64,000 nt of DNA from Christiangramia forsetii KT0803 (GCF_000060345.1 NC_008571.1:1922001-1986000), one strand, 5' to 3'; positions 18,098 through 27,093 are shown, counted from the stretch's first letter. Program-made: numbers and translations. Notes: a model not told the origin generated them from the sequence alone.

Positions 18098-18604
18098 TTA
18101 TTTTTTGATAAAAATATTGGTGAAATAATTTTTTCCATCTGCATCCTGTCTAACTGAAATTCCGAAATGGGTAAAATCACCTTCAACGTTTTCTCTATGT
18201 CCTTTGCTCTTCAACCAGGCATTAACCACAGCTTCTGAAGTTCTATAACCGTAGCCTACATTCTCTGCAACTTTACTTGCTCCTACCTCCTGTATAAGAA
18301 ATGATGCTCTTTGCGAAAAATTATCATGGCTTACTACACCTTTATTGATCATATATTCGTTGTGCCCTTCAGACTCAACAGAAACATTTACCAGTGCTTT
18401 CAATTCACTTAAACCAAGCGCTCTTCTATATAAATTTAATTCGTCCAAAATTTCAACCTCGATCCCGTTATAATTATACTCTAACCTTTCGGTTACCGTT
18501 TGGTCATAAGAAGAAACCTCTTCATTAATGCTATCCTTTGCGCAAGAGGTAAGAAATACCGCACAAAATATTAACATAAAGCTTGTTAAAGTAATTTGTT
18601 TCAT
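18098..18604 (-). CDS. CAP/SCP-domain lipoprotein
   Basis: The 168-residue protein has a lipoprotein signal (FCAVFLTSC, acyl-Cys near 21) and a CAP (cysteine-rich secretory, antigen 5, PR-1) domain: LNLYRRALGLSEL, SEGHNEYMINKG, SHDNFSQRASFL, VAENVGYG, AWLKSKGHRENV and a final HFGISVRQDADGKNYFTN. Conserved histidines of the CAP cavity are visible in SEGHNEYM and KGHRENV. Bacterial CAP proteins are secreted and of poorly known function. It is monocistronic, convergent with the S41 gene. Family assignment is confident, role open. Confidence 0.9.
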   Translation of the reverse strand: MKQITLTSFMLIFCAVFLTSCAKDSINEEVSSYDQTVTERLEYNYNGIEVEILDELNLYRRALGLSELKALVNVSVESEGHNEYMINKGVVSHDNFSQRASFLIQEVGASKVAENVGYGYRTSEAVVNAWLKSKGHRENVEGDFTHFGISVRQDADGKNYFTNIFIKK

Positions 18605-18780
18605 AGGTTCAGATATTAGATTCAGGGAAGATAAATCTACATCTTTTATCGATTAAGAACACATGAAAGCTAAGAAAATGCTAAATTTTGGAGTATTTTA
18701 ACATTTATTGTAGGAATTTACGGTAAATATGCTGTGAGTCAGTCGACTAACAACCTAAAATAGTTTGTATTAAAAGATGG

Positions 18781-19689
18781 TTATTCAACGATTATTTCCT
18801 CTCCATCATCGGCTAAAATGATTTCAGAAAAGATTTCAGAGGCTTCTGTACGAAACAATTCGATATTTTGATACCTCGTTGAATAATGACCCAGGATAAG
18901 TTTTTGTACATCAGCAGCTTTCGCAATAGTTGCTGCCTGTTTTGCGGTAGAATGTTTTGTAGGAAAGGCTAGCTCTAACTGATCTTCAAGAAAAGTAGAT
19001 TCATGGTATAGTGCGGTGGTATTCTTGATCATAGGTACCAGATCCATATCAAATACTGTATCACTACAAAAAGCATAAGATTTTGGAGGCGATGGATCTT
19101 CAGTCACTAAACGGTTAGGGATAAGTTTTCCGTCTTCAGAAACTACATCTTTTCCCTTTTTCAGACTTTTGAAAAGTGTATAATCAATATTGTACTCTTC
19201 AGCCTTGTCCATTAGCAATCTCCTATCCCCTTCCTTTTCTTTAAAAAGAAATCCATTGGTATAAACCCTGTGCTTAAGAGGCAGCGTACTCACACTAACC
19301 TGGGTGTCTTCAAATAACAATTCAGGTTCCTTAGAAGTCAGCTCGTGAAAGATCAACGGGAAGTTAGTCCAGGAATTTGCCAATTTCAATTGTAAGGTTA
19401 TAATCTCCTTAATTCCCTTTGGACCATAAATATGCAATTCACTTTCACGATTAAGCAGTCTGAAAGTAGACACCAGACCTACCAAACCATAAAAATGATC
19501 CCCATGCAAATGAGAAATAAAGATGTGCTTTATTTTTGAAAATTTGATCTTATTACGTCGTAGCTGAACTTGTGTGCCCTCACCACAGTCTATAAGAAAT
19601 AAATGGTTTTTTATCTCCAGAACCTGGGAAGTAGGATTGGTAAAACTTCGGGGGGTGGCTGCATAACAACCAAGAATGGTGATTTTCAT
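18781..19689 (-). CDS. rnz: Ribonuclease Z
   Basis: This 302-residue metallo-beta-lactamase-fold nuclease trims the 3-prime ends of tRNA precursors. The zinc motif HLHGDH is at 60-65, with ISHLHGDHFYGL; FCSDTVFD supplies the later aspartate and LILGHYSTRY the C-terminal histidine. YATPRSFTNPTSQ at the N-terminus and the flexible arm around 150-200 fit the family. It is the last gene of the minus-strand run pyrR-pyrB-unknown-rnz, 37 bases after the small gene. Confidence 0.95.
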   Translation of the reverse strand: MKITILGCYAATPRSFTNPTSQVLEIKNHLFLIDCGEGTQVQLRRNKIKFSKIKHIFISHLHGDHFYGLVGLVSTFRLLNRESELHIYGPKGIKEIITLQLKLANSWTNFPLIFHELTSKEPELLFEDTQVSVSTLPLKHRVYTNGFLFKEKEGDRRLLMDKAEEYNIDYTLFKSLKKGKDVVSEDGKLIPNRLVTEDPSPPKSYAFCSDTVFDMDLVPMIKNTTALYHESTFLEDQLELAFPTKHSTAKQAATIAKAADVQKLILGHYSTRYQNIELFRTEASEIFSEIILADDGEEIIVE

Positions 19690-19726
19690 TCAATCTTCAT
19701 TTTCAATTAGAAAGCTGTAGAGATTT

Positions 19727-20059
19727 TTAAAATCCCAGTTCTCTCTGAATTTCGTCCATTTGTATCATATCTTCAGCTTCCTGAAGTGTAGGCACTACCA
19801 CTAATTCTTCCGGAAGCTCATCTATTCCAACAGCATCATTAACCAGAACAAAGCTTTTATTTGCTTTTCTATGCAAATTCGATATTTCAAGAAACGCCAG
19901 TAAGCGATCCGCAGCTATATCTTTATATCTAATTAAGTTCACAACGATATTTTCATTCTCAATATCATTATGGTGTTTGGTAAGTTCCGAAGAAAAGTCG
20001 GTTAGAGAATCATTTTCATTCTCGATAAGCAGAAAATTCTCTTTTTTGGCAGTTTTCAT
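19727..20059 (-). CDS. Small conserved-looking protein between pyrB and rnz, possibly STAS-like
   Basis: About 110 residues from the ATG at 20059 (a TTG at 20065 would add two). It has no signal peptide or membrane segment. The alternation FLLIENENDSLTDFSSEL, NIVVNLIRYKDIAADRLLAFLEISNLHRKANKSFVLVN looks like the beta-alpha fold of STAS/anti-anti-sigma proteins, followed by an acidic tail with LQEAEDMIQMDEIQRELGF. It lies in the pyrR-pyrB-rnz operon. I recognise it as a type often seen before rnz in flavobacteria, but know no function. The STAS assignment is a guess from the secondary-structure pattern. Confidence 0.75.
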   Translation of the reverse strand: MKTAKKENFLLIENENDSLTDFSSELTKHHNDIENENIVVNLIRYKDIAADRLLAFLEISNLHRKANKSFVLVNDAVGIDELPEELVVVPTLQEAEDMIQMDEIQRELGF

Positions 20060-20117
20060 ATACAATTTCTAATTTCTGTCTAAGTTAAGTAAAAAGAAAA
20101 CCTCTTTAAAGTCGTGA

Positions 20118-21050
20118 TTATTGTTTGATCTTTGATGCCAGAAGATAGATCACAGCCATTCTCACCGCAACTCCGTTTTGAACCTGATCTAATATAATGG
20201 CATGCTCAGAGTCTGCAACATCACTTGTAATCTCTACTCCGCGATTTATAGGGCCAGGATGCATGATAACTATCTCCTTTTTTAAACTATCGAGCAACTT
20301 CTTATTTAATCCAAATTGCTTTACATATTCCCTGGTACTGGGAAAATAGCTAATATCCATCCGCTCATTTTGAACACGTAACATATTGGCCACATCACAC
20401 CATTCCAGGGCAGTCTTTAAATTCATCTCCACTCCTACTCCAAGAGATTCTATATGCTTTGGCAGTAAGGTTTTTGGTCCACATACTTTAACTTCAGCAC
20501 CTTGAAGTTTCAGTGCAAAAATATTTGAAAGTGCTACCCTACTATGAAGAATATCTCCAACAATCACTACTTTCTTACCTCTTACATCTCCTAGTTTTTC
20601 CCTTATAGAATAGGAATCTAATAATGCCTGAGTTGGATGTTCATGCGCTCCATCCCCCGCGTTAATAATACTTGCATCTACATGTTTGGAAAGGAAAATA
20701 CCCGCTCCCGGATTTGGATGACGCATCACCACCATGTCCACTTTCATTGAAAGTATATTATTTACAGTATCTATAAGAGTCTCTCCTTTTTTAACAGAAG
20801 AAGATGCAGCTGAAAAATTTATAACATCTGCACTTAATCGCTTTTCGGCTAGTTCAAAAGAAAGTCTTGTTCTGGTGCTGTTTTCAAAGAATAGATTGGC
20901 AATGGTAATATCTCTTAATGAAGGAACTTTCTTTATGGGCCGATTAATTACTTCCTTAAAATGATCGGCTGTTTTGAAGATAAGCTCTATATCTTCAGGT
21001 TTTAGATATTTGATTCCTAATAAGTGATCTACACTTAATTCGCTGCTCAT
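20118..21050 (-). CDS. pyrB: Aspartate carbamoyltransferase catalytic subunit
   Basis: PyrB joins carbamoyl phosphate and aspartate, the committed step of pyrimidine synthesis. The 310-residue protein has the carbamoyl-phosphate loop ENSTRTRLSFE (S58-T59-R60-T61-R62), the SSVKKGETL loop, the HPTQ motif in AHEHPTQALLD, and the aspartate-binding HPGPINRGVE near the C-terminus. It begins 7 bases after pyrR. No pyrI-type regulatory subunit gene is next to it in the window, so control probably falls to PyrR. Confidence 0.97.
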   Translation of the reverse strand: MSSELSVDHLLGIKYLKPEDIELIFKTADHFKEVINRPIKKVPSLRDITIANLFFENSTRTRLSFELAEKRLSADVINFSAASSSVKKGETLIDTVNNILSMKVDMVVMRHPNPGAGIFLSKHVDASIINAGDGAHEHPTQALLDSYSIREKLGDVRGKKVVIVGDILHSRVALSNIFALKLQGAEVKVCGPKTLLPKHIESLGVGVEMNLKTALEWCDVANMLRVQNERMDISYFPSTREYVKQFGLNKKLLDSLKKEIVIMHPGPINRGVEITSDVADSEHAIILDQVQNGVAVRMAVIYLLASKIKQ

Positions 21051-21057
21051 TTTTTAT

Positions 21058-21597
21058 CTATTTTGAAATAAGGTAAACCGCATCTTCTCCATCGTTCTCC
21101 TCCCAGCTCACCTTTACTTTTTCTTCATTAATTGCATCTACCTGCCTGCCATTATAGTCCGGCTGAATGGGTAAATGTCTACTAAACCTTCTATCTATCA
21201 AACTTAAAAGCTCTATTTCCTTTGGTCTTCCAAACGACTGAATTGCCGTTAATGCCGCACGAATGCTTCGTCCGGTATAAAGAACATCGTCAATAAAAAC
21301 CACTCGTTTATCTTCTACTACGAAATCAATCATGGTTTTATTCGCTTCCAGAGGCTTCTCTCCTCTTCTAAAATCGTCTCTATAAAATGTAATATCCAAC
21401 TGGCCGGTTCTAATATCCTTTAAGCCATATTCGTCTTTTAAAATTTTCTCAATTCTATTGCTTACATAGATTCCCCTGGGTTGGATTCCCACAAGTACCG
21501 TATTCTTAAAATCTGTATGTTTTTCTACCAGTTGACAAGCCAGGCGATGTAGAATAATATTGAGTTGATTAGAGTCTAGTAGTACTTTTCGGCTCAT
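21058..21597 (-). CDS. pyrR: PyrR bifunctional pyrimidine operon regulator / uracil phosphoribosyltransferase
   Basis: The ATG at 21597 (MSRKVLL) gives 179 residues, the normal length; a TTG at 21621 would overlap a promoter-like box and is less likely. The PRPP motif VVFIDDVLYTGRSIRAAL is present, along with VGIQPRGIYVSNRI and LIDRRFSRHLPIQPDYNG, which are typical of PyrR. In Gram-positives it binds pyr mRNA and causes attenuation when UMP is high; many Bacteroidota keep the protein, perhaps mainly as uracil phosphoribosyltransferase. I see no convincing attenuator hairpin in the short leader. Confidence 0.95.
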   Translation of the reverse strand: MSRKVLLDSNQLNIILHRLACQLVEKHTDFKNTVLVGIQPRGIYVSNRIEKILKDEYGLKDIRTGQLDITFYRDDFRRGEKPLEANKTMIDFVVEDKRVVFIDDVLYTGRSIRAALTAIQSFGRPKEIELLSLIDRRFSRHLPIQPDYNGRQVDAINEEKVKVSWEENDGEDAVYLISK

Positions 21598-21618
21598 AAG
21601 ACTATTTGTAGATTGCAA

Positions 21619-21626
21619 CAAAAGTA
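21619..21626 (-). promoter_or_regulatory. Flavobacterial -7 box for pyrR operon
   Basis: On the minus strand the bases read TACTTTTG, matching TAnnTTTG, 21 bases before the pyrR ATG. No TTG at the -33 position is seen. Confidence 0.35.
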
Positions 21627-21761
21627 ATGTTTTTTTTAGACTGGGTTAAAAAAGCTATACCCCGATATTACTAATTTTCAGGATTCGAAGTATGCTTTCC
21701 TGAAATATGTAAATTCGCCTTAGCATATTATGTGTCTATACCTTCAATTTTATCTAAACCT

Positions 21762-22763
21762 TTAAAAATTTATTTCCATCTTATTTTTCAGAAAATCAAT
21801 AATTTCTCTTTCTACAACATTAGTGTCTTTAGATTTTATTTGGCTTCCAATAAAATGTGTGCCGGGTGTTTTTAATGGCTTCAATACGTTTACTGAATCT
21901 GCTGTGGATAATAATTTGTGGGCGTCTTTATAAGTGCTCAATTCTACATGCTCATCTTCTTCAATAAAATTTCTGTGGTAATAAAGAGTTAGAACAGGAC
22001 AGGTTACTTTCTTAAATGTATTTGGGAGCATAGTAGTTTCAACCAGTACCTGAAGATCTACCAGTGCTTTTGAAGGATATATTGTATCCCAGTATTGTCT
22101 GGCTAATTTCTGTTTATGCTCAATCTTTTTCATCTTTCCGAAGGATATAAGATTCGCTATTTCATATCCCCAGGGAGAATTTAGAACAAAGGTTCCGGGT
22201 TGATCATCTTCCAGATTTGGTGAGAGATTAATCAACGCATGAACGCGATCGGGAAATTCTGCAGCCAATTTAATAGCAAGTGTCCCACCGGTAGAAGTGC
22301 TCATTATAATTACTTTTTCGCCAATCTTACTACCTATAATCAAGGCTTCCTTAGCGGATTCCCAGGCATTTTCTGCTGAAAAATTTTCTAAAGCTGCTGC
22401 TGGTTCTAATCCATGACCAGCCCATCTCGCCATGTAAATATTTGCTTTAAGCGCATCGGCTATATTTTTATTTACAGGATATCCATCCCTGTAGCTTCCC
22501 GAAAAACCATGTAGATAAACTATGCTATATTCTGTCTTTTGAAAATCATTATGTTGCCATATAATCCTTGCTTCGTTATCTTTACGAACTGGCATGGAAT
22601 CTTCTTTTTTCGCTATATAATTTTTAAGAACCTGAAGGTTTTCAGGTAATTCCGGTAAATTATTTGAATACTCAGGTTTAGAAGGAACAGGACCTGAAAC
22701 ATAAGTGATGGCAAGGGCTAAAATAAAAATAAAGATAGCCCAGTATCTTTTTTTCATATTCAA
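21762..22763 (-). CDS. Membrane-anchored alpha/beta hydrolase
   Basis: This 333-residue protein has an N-terminal signal anchor (RYWAIFIFILALAITYVSG) and an alpha/beta hydrolase fold: YSIVYLHGFSGSYRDG (oxyanion region), the nucleophile motif STSTGG instead of the usual GxSxG, and a late histidine in TPGTHFIGSQ. FPDRVHALINLSPN follows the nucleophile elbow. The likely acid is in VLTLYYHRNFIEEDEHV. It faces the periplasm by prediction and stands alone. Substrate unknown; the serine-aminopeptidase/lysophospholipase branch is plausible. Confidence 0.85.
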   Translation of the reverse strand: MNMKKRYWAIFIFILALAITYVSGPVPSKPEYSNNLPELPENLQVLKNYIAKKEDSMPVRKDNEARIIWQHNDFQKTEYSIVYLHGFSGSYRDGYPVNKNIADALKANIYMARWAGHGLEPAAALENFSAENAWESAKEALIIGSKIGEKVIIMSTSTGGTLAIKLAAEFPDRVHALINLSPNLEDDQPGTFVLNSPWGYEIANLISFGKMKKIEHKQKLARQYWDTIYPSKALVDLQVLVETTMLPNTFKKVTCPVLTLYYHRNFIEEDEHVELSTYKDAHKLLSTADSVNVLKPLKTPGTHFIGSQIKSKDTNVVEREIIDFLKNKMEINF

Positions 22764-23008
22764 TGATAAGGATTATTTCCGGTACTTACTGCTATACTAT
22801 TACGAATTGCCAGTTAATTAAAATTTAACAGGTATTGGCTATCAATTTACTCCAGCTAAATTAAAATGATCTGTGAAATTATTTGAAACTTTTCTCCAAA
22901 ATTTTAGTAGGCTTTTATATAATCTGGATTCTCTTTATCATTTTAATTCAGTAATTATTATGAGTGGAAAGGAGATAATTATATCTAAGAAAAAACATTA
23001 AAAAATAA

Positions 23009-23031
23009 AATCCCGGAAAATTTCCGGGATT
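23009..23031 (-). terminator. Terminator after the ferritin-like pair
   Basis: Almost perfect palindrome built on ATCCCGGAAA/TTTCCGGGAT, followed on the minus strand by a T-rich run; it lies 20 bases after the stop of the gene at 23052. Confidence 0.8.
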
Positions 23032-23051
23032 CATCATAGCAATTATTTTCC

Positions 23052-23855
23052 CTATGCAATAAAAAGACCAGCAATGGCATTTACTTCTGCCATGGTTAAT
23101 GGTTCATCAAAAGCTTCGGTAACGGCAGCATCTCCACCGAAGTTTGGAAATTCGCCCGAAAGGTTTATTCCAAGATGGGTGGTATTTGCTTCTCCCGCAT
23201 ATATCGGATCAAAAGCATCACCCAGATTGTGATTATCAAATGTGATCCAACCTTTAGAGCCTCTCATTCTTCTTACCTGACTGGCATGTCTGGCTTCTAC
23301 CGAATGAATTTGTAAAGCGTACTCCAAGAGTGCATCATCATTTGCCAAAGCCCCGGCCTGACCTTTATAGGCTCTTACACCGGTGTCTTCAAACCCCTGA
23401 GACAAAGCAAGAAATGTATTATAATCGTCAAAAGGCATTAACCCAAGACCTGCAGAAAAATCAAAATTTGGTTCACCGACCGCTGCATCTCCAAGGGCTG
23501 CTACAAGAAAATTAACATGAGCTTTTTCATGATCCAGGATCAATCCAAAAACGTCTCTATCAGCTTCTGGAATCACACCGGAATCAATTCCCATCTGGTA
23601 GAAATTTCGTTCCAGGTATTCCAGCGTCAATGCAAAGTTGAGTACTTCAGTAGGAGAAGCCTGGTAGGCAGCAGATGCCATAGACATGGTTGCTGCGGAA
23701 GTATTTTTACTGGTTGCGGCCATTGCAAATGGAATAGAAACCAATGCAAGGTCTTTGCCTGTATTTTTAATTTTATTCAGGGTATTTCTTCGCGACATCC
23801 GAGCGTTCAATACCTCGGGATCGGAAATATTTTCTAAGAATTTTATAATATTCAT
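23052..23855 (-). CDS. Ferritin-like domain protein (second gene of pair)
   Basis: The 267-residue protein has a four-helix ferritin-like domain (Ferritin_2/DUF4439 type) with metal-ligand-type residues in LEYLERNFYQ, DHEKAHVNFL and HSVEARHASQVRR. The N-terminus MSRRNTLNKIKNTGKDLALVS, after about 18 extra residues, resembles a twin-arginine or other export signal ending near AMAATSK. It lies 27 bases after the sister gene and ends before a strong hairpin. These proteins occur in pairs in many Bacteroidota and their job is unproven: iron oxidation, storage or protection from oxidants are possible. Glutamates and histidines for a di-iron site look intact. Confidence 0.85.
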   Translation of the reverse strand: MNIIKFLENISDPEVLNARMSRRNTLNKIKNTGKDLALVSIPFAMAATSKNTSAATMSMASAAYQASPTEVLNFALTLEYLERNFYQMGIDSGVIPEADRDVFGLILDHEKAHVNFLVAALGDAAVGEPNFDFSAGLGLMPFDDYNTFLALSQGFEDTGVRAYKGQAGALANDDALLEYALQIHSVEARHASQVRRMRGSKGWITFDNHNLGDAFDPIYAGEANTTHLGINLSGEFPNFGGDAAVTEAFDEPLTMAEVNAIAGLFIA

Positions 23856-23882
23856 AATTTTTTATTTAAAATTGAGATTCAG

Positions 23883-24674
23883 TTACGCAGTTGGAAAATT
23901 GTTGGTAATAAGCTTGGTTTCTAAGAATCCCGTAGCCTTTACAGCTTGAAGAACTTCTAGCGGTGGAGTAGCTTTATCGTATGCCGGTCCGGTACCAAAA
24001 AGTTTAACCAGGATATCATCTGAAGCAAAATTGGTCGTACCAGGTGCAATCAGGTTTCTAATTGCTGAAGCATGTCTTGCTTCCACAGAAACAATTTTTC
24101 CTGCTACCAGTAAGTAGTCAAGATTTTCCAGGAGCGTGCCCGCACCATTATAAGCTGAAACTCCAGTATCTTCTAAGATTTGCGAGACAGTTAACACCTG
24201 CTGCCTATCTGTAAAATCTACACTGCTAAAATTAAAATCTAGATCTGGTGCTACTTTCCCCGGAGGTGCAACTGTATTTAGAGCCTTTTTAAAGAATTCA
24301 CGATGTATTACCTCATGATAATACAATTCTGTAAAGATTTGCTCTTCGTTGTCTTCTACTGGTGAAAATGATAATCCGGTATCGGTTACTACATTAGCAT
24401 AAAATGCTGCTTCCAGCTGTTCCAGGATATAAGCGTAATTCAGAATAGCCAAATCACCTTTTCCCAGATTAAATACCTGTCCCTGTCCGCTTCCTTTTCC
24501 ATTTGCATCTGCTACCTGGAAATCTTCCTCCAGGTTTTCATCGCTACAGGAATACATAAAAAGCCCGGTGCCTGCTACTAGCAGTCCGGATTTTTTGAGA
24601 AATTTTCTCCGTGAATTGTCTTTCTGTTCAGATCGTAAATCTGAAAACTCCACATTAATGATGGGTTTTTTCAT
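23883..24674 (-). CDS. Ferritin-like domain lipoprotein with twin-arginine signal (first gene of pair)
   Basis: I use the ATG at 24674; the longer frame from 24713 adds 13 residues with no clear role. The 263-residue protein has a Tat-type signal NSRRKFLKKSGLLVAGTG followed by a lipobox-like MYSC, so it is probably exported folded and lipidated. The ferritin-like core has LEQLEAAFY, YYHEVIHREFF and VSVEARHASAIR, the same ligand layout as its neighbour. Export of a pre-folded, metal-loaded protein would fit the Tat route. Partner and function are inferred only from pairing with the gene at 23052. Confidence 0.85.
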   Translation of the reverse strand: MKKPIINVEFSDLRSEQKDNSRRKFLKKSGLLVAGTGLFMYSCSDENLEEDFQVADANGKGSGQGQVFNLGKGDLAILNYAYILEQLEAAFYANVVTDTGLSFSPVEDNEEQIFTELYYHEVIHREFFKKALNTVAPPGKVAPDLDFNFSSVDFTDRQQVLTVSQILEDTGVSAYNGAGTLLENLDYLLVAGKIVSVEARHASAIRNLIAPGTTNFASDDILVKLFGTGPAYDKATPPLEVLQAVKATGFLETKLITNNFPTA

Positions 24675-24847
24675 AATAAAATATTTAATGGTTAATAAAT
24701 ATCGGGGGGACATTTATAATACATACGGAACAGACAAGTGCTTGGTTCTCAATTTTTTATATATTTATGATTATTAGTTTATAATTAACAACTATGAAGT
24801 GTTTTAATTGCGATATTCTGAATTTCAACGATTTTTTAAATTAATCT

Positions 24848-25015
24848 ATGAAAGTAAATTCTTATTCAAAATTGAAACCTACAGGTTGTTGTTTTACTAT
24901 GATATATGTTTTGCTTGCAATACCATCTATTCTGAAAGTAGACGAAATGATAAGTACTAAAACTGAAAAGTTATATACCAGGAGATCAAGGAAAAGATTG
25001 GAAATAGATAAATAA
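24848..25015 (+). CDS. Possible 55-residue membrane peptide
   Basis: An ATG-TAA frame reads MKVNSYSKLKPTGCCFTMIY and then a hydrophobic run VLLAIPSIL, ending in a basic tail with YTRRSRKRLEIDK. The shape, one membrane helix with a strongly positive C-terminal end, is that of small membrane proteins. Nothing upstream proves expression, and the hairpin at 25087 could end its transcript. It may be chance; I know no homologue. Confidence 0.25.
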   Translation: MKVNSYSKLKPTGCCFTMIYVLLAIPSILKVDEMISTKTEKLYTRRSRKRLEIDK

Positions 25016-25086
25016 CTTTTAAAAATGACTTGAATAGCAATGCAACATTTTTATTATATAAATGAACTCTTAGATTTTGGCACAAA

Positions 25087-25118
25087 AAAAACCTCCTTAG
25101 TTGCCTAAGGAGGTTTTT
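25087..25118 (-). terminator. Terminator of rpsA
   Basis: Stem AAAAACCTCCTTAG/CTAAGGAGGTTTTT, loop TTGC, 22 bases after the rpsA stop. The flanking A and T runs would let it work in both directions. Confidence 0.85.
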
Positions 25119-25139
25119 AATTATAAATATCGGGAAAGA

Positions 25140-27002
25140 TTATTTCTTACCTTCCATTTTATCTTTCAACGCTTGAAGATCAGCATTAACATCACCAATA
25201 GTAGTGGCGCTATCTTTGCCTTGTGAAGCTGATTTCTTAGCAGCCTGCTTAACAATTTTTTGCTCTTCTTCTTTGTGAATTACCATGTGAGAAGCTACCA
25301 CTCTCTTGAATTCTTTGTTGAATTCAATAATTTGGAATTCTGCTCCTTCACCCTGCTTCAGTTTACTTCCGTCTTCTTTTTCAAGATGTCTTTGCGGAAT
25401 AAATGCCGTGATATCTTCATTGAAGTCTATAGTAGCACCTTTGTCTACGATCTCAGTGATCGCTGCAGTATGCTTAGATCCAACTCCAAAGTCTTTTTCA
25501 TACTTATCCCAAGGATTGTCCTCGATCTGCTTATGTCCAAGACTAAGTTTTCTACCTTCAACATCAAGCTCAAGAACTACTACTTCAAGCTTATCACCTA
25601 CATTCGTAAATTCAGATGGATGCTTGATTTTCTTAGTCCATGAAAGATCAGAGATATAAATAAGTCCGTCGATTCCTTCTTCTAACTCAACGAATACTCC
25701 GAAGTTAGTAAAGTTACGAACGATACCTTCATGCTTAGAACCTACAGGATACTTAGAAGTAATATCAGTCCATGGATCCTGGCTCAATTGCTTGATACCA
25801 AGAGACATTTTTCTGTCTTCTCTATCTAAAGTAAGAATTTGTGCTTCTACCTCATCACCAACATTTACGAAATCCTGAGCTGAACGCAAGTGCGTACTCC
25901 AAGACATTTCAGAAACGTGGATAAGACCTTCAACACCTTCAGCAACCTCAATAAATGCACCGTAATCTGCGATTACAACTACTTTACCTTTTACATTGTC
26001 ACCAACTTTAAGTTGCTCATTAAGTGCATCCCATGGGTGTTGGCTAAGTTGCTTAAGACCTAACTGAATTCTTGATTTAGATTCATCAAAATCAAGGATT
26101 ACAACATTCAATTTCTGATCAAGCTCAACGATCTCATTTGGATGGTTGATTCTAGACCAAGAAAGATCTGTAATATGTACAAGTCCATCAACACCTCCAA
26201 GATCAACGAATACACCGTAAGAAGTGATATTCTTAACAGTACCTTCAAGTACCTGACCTTTTTCAAGCTGACCGATGATCTCTTTCTTCTGCTCTTCGAT
26301 ATCTGCTTCGATAAGCGCTTTGTGAGAAACCACAACGTTTTTGAATTCATGGTTAATTTTAACCACTTTGAATTCCATGTTCTTTCCTACATAAGCATCG
26401 TAGTCTCTAATTGGCTTCACATCAATTTGTGAACCAGGTAAGAAAGCTTCAATACCAAATACGTCCACGATCATACCACCCTTAGTACGGCATTTAATAA
26501 ACCCGTTTACTACAAGACTTTCATCGTGTGCTGTGTTTACTCTTTCCCAAGCCTTGATCACTCTCGCCTTACGGTGAGAAAGGATCAACTGACCTGTCGA
26601 ATCTTCACGAACGTCAATGAGTACTTCAACGTCATCACCTTCTTTAAGGTCTGGATTGTAACGAAACTCGTTAAGAGAAATTACACCTTCACTTTTTGCG
26701 TTGATATCGATAATTGCATCACGATCTGTAATATTAATTACTTTTCCTGTTACAACTTCGTCATCTAAAGTGTCTACGAAATTTGCTGCTACCAGTTTTT
26801 CAAATTCTTCCAGCTTCTTATCGTCGATAGGATCAATTCCTTCTTCGTAGTTGTGCCAGTTGAATTCTTTAAGGAATTTCTCAGGATTTTCCTGTTGTTT
26901 TTCTTGTTCAGGTTGAGATTGAGAATCCATACCTGCTACGTCCTGAACCTCAACATTTTCAGTGTTGTCCTGAACTTCTTTGTTTTTTGTTTCTTCAGCC
27001 AT
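25140..27002 (-). CDS. rpsA: Ribosomal protein S1
   Basis: This 620-residue protein has six S1 (OB-fold RNA-binding) repeats, recognisable from GKVINITDRDAIIDI, GFIKCRTKGGMIVDVFG, GTVKNITSYGVFVDLGG, GKVVVIADYGAFIEVAEG, GIVRNFTNFGVFVELEEG and the weaker AAITEIVDKGATIDF. An acidic, glutamine-rich N-terminal tail of about 45 residues (SQPEQEKQQENPEK) comes first. S1 brings mRNA to the 30S subunit, a central task in Bacteroidota, whose genes mostly lack Shine-Dalgarno sites. A well-formed promoter lies at 27131-27160 and the leader carries a 9-base hairpin, hinting at leader-based control. Confidence 0.97.
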   Translation of the reverse strand: MAEETKNKEVQDNTENVEVQDVAGMDSQSQPEQEKQQENPEKFLKEFNWHNYEEGIDPIDDKKLEEFEKLVAANFVDTLDDEVVTGKVINITDRDAIIDINAKSEGVISLNEFRYNPDLKEGDDVEVLIDVREDSTGQLILSHRKARVIKAWERVNTAHDESLVVNGFIKCRTKGGMIVDVFGIEAFLPGSQIDVKPIRDYDAYVGKNMEFKVVKINHEFKNVVVSHKALIEADIEEQKKEIIGQLEKGQVLEGTVKNITSYGVFVDLGGVDGLVHITDLSWSRINHPNEIVELDQKLNVVILDFDESKSRIQLGLKQLSQHPWDALNEQLKVGDNVKGKVVVIADYGAFIEVAEGVEGLIHVSEMSWSTHLRSAQDFVNVGDEVEAQILTLDREDRKMSLGIKQLSQDPWTDITSKYPVGSKHEGIVRNFTNFGVFVELEEGIDGLIYISDLSWTKKIKHPSEFTNVGDKLEVVVLELDVEGRKLSLGHKQIEDNPWDKYEKDFGVGSKHTAAITEIVDKGATIDFNEDITAFIPQRHLEKEDGSKLKQGEGAEFQIIEFNKEFKRVVASHMVIHKEEEQKIVKQAAKKSASQGKDSATTIGDVNADLQALKDKMEGKK

Positions 27003-27093
27003 TACTGACTCCTAAATTTGTATTCTGTGTTTCTTCGGAAATCTTTCAGCAAAACAGAAACTACAGAAGTTATTTATAGTTTTGATTTTCAAG

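Larger units (their letters stand above)
24675..25139. other. Intergenic region with possible small ORF and terminator
   Basis: This 465-base gap between the ferritin-like pair and rpsA (both minus strand) holds the promoter of the pair, a 55-codon ORF on the plus strand (24848-25015) and the rpsA terminator at 25087. No other gene is visible. Confidence 0.5.

Noticed and set aside
21622-21761. PyrR-dependent attenuator before pyrR
   Set aside because: No anti-terminator/terminator pair or PyrR-binding loop is visible in the short leader.
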